From the NCBI RefSeq assembly GCF_020882245.1, contig NC_083597.1, positions 87,708,152 to 87,772,151 of the forward strand: a stretch of DNA of 64,000 bases, in the 5' to 3' direction. The DNA comes from Rhopalosiphum padi (taxonomy: Eukaryota > Arthropoda > Insecta > Hemiptera > Aphididae). Below are positions 60,801 to 64,000 of the stretch, piece after piece. Every line of letters begins with the position of its first letter. The stretch's first letter is position 1. The notes beneath the pieces were generated by a model. It was not told where the DNA came from. It was given only the letters and a program-made list of their open reading frames with translations, and did no database searches. Both the position numbers and the translations under genes were made by a program.

Positions 60801-63800
60801 AAAAAACCGAGAATGTTGCAATTAGAATCATTTTTCTTTTCCAAAACATAAAATATAAAATACACATTCCTTAAAATGCTCCACTTAGAATCTAAAATTG
60901 TAGGTCCTTCACACGAAATGCTTTAATTATATACAAAATAAAGAAATAATACGTACGTTCCGAATCTGCGAACAATAATAGTTTAGTTAATGAAGGTACA
61001 AATTATAATACACAATAGACATTTTACAAGCAATATGTTCCTGCCCAGCCACGTGGCCCATATCTTATACATAAAAAACCCGATTGGGACTATAGAATAT
61101 GTTGTGCCAATGATTCCCACTTATGTTGTCACGACGGAAAGATTAGTCAAGATTCTAGAAGGTAGAGATATCTAGTCAGATTCTCATTTATTTTGCATAA
61201 AATCTAGAATTTTTAGCAGCATTAACTGTTATTTATTAATTTATAATTTTTCGCATTATACTGTAAGTAAAATTCTCTTATTTATTTTTTAACTTAAAAG
61301 CTCTTCTATGTTTTAATTCTTAAAAACATATCTTTATTGTAAAAATCACAAAACGATATACATCAAGAGAAACAAAAAATATAAAAACAATAAAAAAATA
61401 TTTACCAATATTTTCTACAAAAATAATGTATATAATATTGTAGTATTAATAAAATTGTAATAATATCGTAGTGTTAATAACATTGAAATATTATACAAAA
61501 GTAAATTTGCAATAGCGTACAAAGTGGAGACCTAAATTCAAAACAGTAAAAAAAGTTTACATACCAAATATTGCTGAAAAAAAATATCAATAGATAAGTA
61601 AAAATGATTTAAGTAATTTGAAAAGTGAAATTAATATTTTGAACTTGATACAGAATAATGACACAAGAGCAGCATATTATGTTTTTTTCATTTATGTTGT
61701 TTCCTGTTTCTGTTATGTGTTGAAAATTTATAAAATATATTACGAAAAACGTATCACATAAAATATAAAATAATATTGTAAAATGAGCAATACAATTAAA
61801 TTAACAAACAAATTACGTACTAAAGACTTGGCCTAAATAAAATAAACACATAATATTGGTATGAGTAATGAATTTTTAAAGTTAGTTTAATTATTTTAAA
61901 TAAACCTTATACAATTGAGCTTACATACCGAGTAGAACTATTTAAATAAAGTTAAAATAATATATTGTTAATAACATAATAACATAATAAAAATATATTT
62001 TATCAAGAGATTTTCTCAAGATTTTTAACTGTCGCATAACAAAATCAAATGACGATAACCTTATTTGAAATTTCTATTTCAATTTTCATTACGGAATGCA
62101 AGAGCGAACATATACAACAGCAGCAATTAATGCCTTCAAATTATAATTTACTTTAATACTTCAAAGTATAAAAATATTTAATATTTACCTTCCCCACCTT
62201 CACCATCTATAAAAACAAATATATAATTTCTTATTAATATAATAATTCTAATACACCAGTAATTTTTTACGATTTAATTTATTTTCTTCTTTAAACTAAA
62301 GCGATGCACCAACATTTTAGCATATAAACTTATAAGAGTTATTATTTATTTAACTATCTCTATCTCTTGTAAATTGAAATAGTTTGTTCGTACTCAACAG
62401 TCAACAGTAGTAATCATAATTGGCGTTTACACTAGATTTCAATTTTCATTGAAAATCTATATTTTACGATTACTAAAGTCGTAAACCAATACTTAAAAAC
62501 ATTTTCAGTCTATAATAGTATAATACAGCTATACTAAACAACTTTAAATTCAATAAATTTTAACTAATAATTAGACATGTCGTTATAATATTTATCAGAA
62601 AAACAAATACTCACTAAATACTGCAGCTATAAAATAAAATAGTTATGTATTAGTATATGGTTAAAAATTATTAATAATGGTGAAAAAAAATTAATGTTAT
62701 ACCGTTATAAAAGTATACAATTATAAAATGTGGGTAGAAATCAAATATATTATAGTATATAACCGAATTCTAATGGAACTCTTTGATTATATGTATATCG
62801 AAGCCTTCACGGAACAAGTACCTATTTTTAATATTTTTGAATTACAAAAGCTCAAAAGTATTATTTTGCCTATTCGATAGATTTTTTATTTTATATTTCT
62901 TGTTAAACTTATATAAACAGAATTTTTCTTGTAATGCTATTTACACAAATATAATTTGTATTATTCCAAATTTTACAATTTCTTTTTAAATTTATAATTT
63001 AAAATGTATATTATAAGAATAGTGTGACTGTAATAATCATTGTATAATAGGAATAAAGCAAAAACAATGAATTTAAAAATAATAAACTAGCATAAGATAA
63101 CAGGGTATTTATGGACAATGTAAAGGCAATAGAATACACTGCAGAAAACATTTATTGTGTTTTATTTTTTCCGTGTTAGAAATGTTCATTGAATTTGAAC
63201 TAATTTGATTTCAATTCAGTTCTTTTTATTTAATATCAGATGCAACTGTCAAACTCGAACTAAACGACTTAATTTCAGACTGTATTTTGACTTCGAAGAG
63301 TTCTACTCACTTTTAATGACTATCAAGTATATATAAGTTCATAACCAATTTTCAAATAATAAGGTTATATTGATTAAAAATCAAAAATTAATTTATGGTT
63401 AAAAACATTCTTTTTACTAACCATAAAAAATACACACATTATATTAATATTTGATTAAAAATGTAATGAAATCTGAAACGGTTTATAGATTACTGGTTCG
63501 TTATTAATTTGTCACCGATGATGAATTTAATTTTTAGTAGTTTAGATATTAAAGTTCAGATTAAAAGCAGTTAACTCTAAATTTATAAAATATATTACCA
63601 AAAATTCGGTAATCTACTTAATCGATAAAATTTTATACCTACAGTCTATAAACCGGGACAGAATTATAAAAATCCTATTAAACTCTTTTAATAAATAAAA
63701 CTATTAAAAAAAAAAATCACAGACAATACATACCCGCACGGTCTAAAATAACTATAGATAATTAATGATTAATGATTATTTACAACAATAAAATTGGTTT

Positions 63801-64000
63801 TTATATTTATGGAAATATACATATAGTATATTGGAATAATAAATATATTCTGAAACTGATTCTTGCCGGTGATTGTAATATCACAATCCAACTCTGGCAA
63901 TATAATATGTCCTGTGTCCACCTTTAACACTCGGACGTGAGCGTCATCGAAATTACAGTCGTAGGTCGATCTTCGAAACGCTTGCTCGTTGTGTTGTCAT
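51633..64000 (-). CDS. Microexon-rich secreted protein gene 3, 3' part only (bicycle-like effector candidate)
   Basis: Third paralogue, cut by the window end. Exons seen, in transcription order: 62615-62626, 62189-62206, 61929-61937, 61821-61832, 61565-61573, 61406-61414, 60957-60965, 58978-58986, 58565-58576, 57452-57463, 56620-56628, 56212-56226, 54843-54851, 54042-54050, 53570-53584, 52127-52177, 51633-51850. By homology, the signal-peptide exon and the 45-, 30- and 36-nt exons should lie just beyond base 64000. All junctions are phase 1 with no stop, and the terminal acceptor is intact (AG at 51851-51852). The introns have gained a hAT-type MITE, a 764-bp inverted-repeat element and a 747-bp insert. 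None of these touches an exon. Confidence 0.78.
52127..52177 (-). CDS. Gene 3 penultimate exon (51 nt)
   Basis: It reads MAVQYKEAITHPVDKY, with the same acceptor and donor bases as genes 1 and 2. Confidence 0.82.
52380..52701. mobile_element. Mariner-type MITE in gene 3
   Basis: Same inverted ends and TA flanks. Practically identical to the gene 2 copy. Confidence 0.65.
53570..62626 (-). CDS. Gene 3 microexon run (15 exons of 9-18 nt)
   Basis: Microexons in the same order as in genes 1 and 2. Readings include GEGGE (62189-62206), QVF (61821-61832), SE (60957-60965), IIS (58565-58576), NFK (57452-57463), TEQR (56212-56226), PL (54843-54851) and RAIG (53570-53584). Almost every one differs in amino acids from at least one paralogue while its splice borders stay fixed. 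Confidence 0.77.
54571..54752 (-). mobile_element. tRNA-derived SINE in gene 3 intron
   Basis: The longest SINE copy here. The A box TGGCCGAGTGG is at 54734-54744 (minus strand), followed by a GGTTCAAAT B-box-like element, a non-tRNA body and an A-rich tail near 54560. A 73-codon ORF through the body is incidental. Confidence 0.65.
55326..56072. mobile_element. 747-base insert flanked by 30-base direct repeats
   Basis: The flanks 55296-55325 and 56073-56102 (tatatagaacctattg...) match with one difference; genes 1 and 2 have a single copy at most. The interior is AT-rich with an inverted theme around TTATCTAGATAA. It could be a transposon with a long duplication or a local recombination product. 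Confidence 0.45.
59084..59258. mobile_element. hAT-type MITE with intact 8-bp duplication
   Basis: 175 bases with ends CAGTGGCGTAATTTTGGG / AGTTACGCCACTG, flanked by perfect AATGTGTG (59076-59083, 59259-59266). Gene 2 keeps a single, unduplicated site (aatgtatg at 33657). CAGTGGCG ends and an 8-base duplication are hallmarks of hAT. Confidence 0.85.
59316..60079. mobile_element. 764-bp long-inverted-repeat element with 8-bp duplication
   Basis: The two arms form a long hairpin: 59316-59460 pairs with 59930-60079. The arms are built from repeated TTCGGCC units (TTCGGCCAAAATG, TTCGGCCAACAC, TTCGGCCACTG). The flanks are a perfect TATAATTT (59308-59315, 60080-60087), and gene 2 retains the empty site near 33705. 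Only 49 bases separate it from the hAT MITE to its left. No coding capacity. Confidence 0.8.
60990..61175 (+). pseudogene. Coding-like fragment of unknown origin (copy 3)
   Basis: A 61-codon frame (MKVQIIIHNRHFTSNMF... to LVKILEGRDI), the longest of three copies. The composition is protein-like, with no low-complexity AT bias in translation. No domain is recognised. It is in an intron of gene 3, on the other strand, 24 bases beyond microexon 60957-60965. Confidence 0.4.

Noticed and set aside
1..64000. CRISPR arrays, operons, rRNA or a bacterial origin
   Set aside because: No short regularly spaced repeats, ribosome-binding sites or compact gene order; the sequence is eukaryotic.

Overview
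The window is very AT-rich, intron-rich animal DNA with no prokaryotic features. The mobile elements (hAT-, piggyBac- and mariner-type MITEs, a tRNA-derived SINE, a solo LTR) and one particular kind of gene point to a sap-sucking hemipteran, most likely an aphid. That assignment is inference: no sequence search was run.

The core finding is a head-to-tail tandem array of three paralogous genes, all on the minus strand, with starts or ends about 24-25 kb apart. Gene 1 runs from 17812 down to 2963 and gene 2 from 41130 down to 26776. Gene 3 ends at 51633 and its 5' exons lie beyond base 64000. Each gene spreads a protein of roughly 218 residues over about 15 kb and at least 21 exons. Exon 1 encodes a cleavable signal peptide. 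It is followed by modest exons of 45, 30 and 36 nt, then a run of microexons of 9-18 nt, a 51-nt exon and a long terminal exon of about 70 codons. Every intron sits after the first base of a codon (phase 1), so every internal exon is a multiple of three. None of the exons is visible as an ordinary ORF except exon 1 and the terminal exon. I found the rest by aligning the three copies by eye: short islands between AG and GT splice sites differ strongly while the flanking introns are nearly identical. This architecture matches the aphid 'bicycle' gall/salivary effectors and resembles schistosome micro-exon genes, but the CYC motifs that name the bicycle family are not evident, so this may be a distinct family.

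Region by region: 1-2450 is an intergenic repeat block; 2450-18250 is gene 1; 18250-26100 is intergenic, with repeat blocks and a 2.3-kb terminal-inverted-repeat element that carries a GC-rich, promoter-like island and a nested transposon; 26100-41580 is gene 2; 41580-50960 is intergenic, with repeat blocks, a piggyBac-type MITE and a possible transposase remnant; 50960-64000 is gene 3, whose introns carry two fresh MITEs flanked by 8-bp duplications.

The genes probably act as a family of secreted, diversifying proteins. Divergence is concentrated in codons while introns are homogenised in patches, as expected if diversifying selection acts on exons and duplication or gene conversion acts on the rest. 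Gene 1 may be damaged: its last splice acceptor reads AA instead of AG. No tRNA, rRNA, CRISPR array or conventional housekeeping gene was found.
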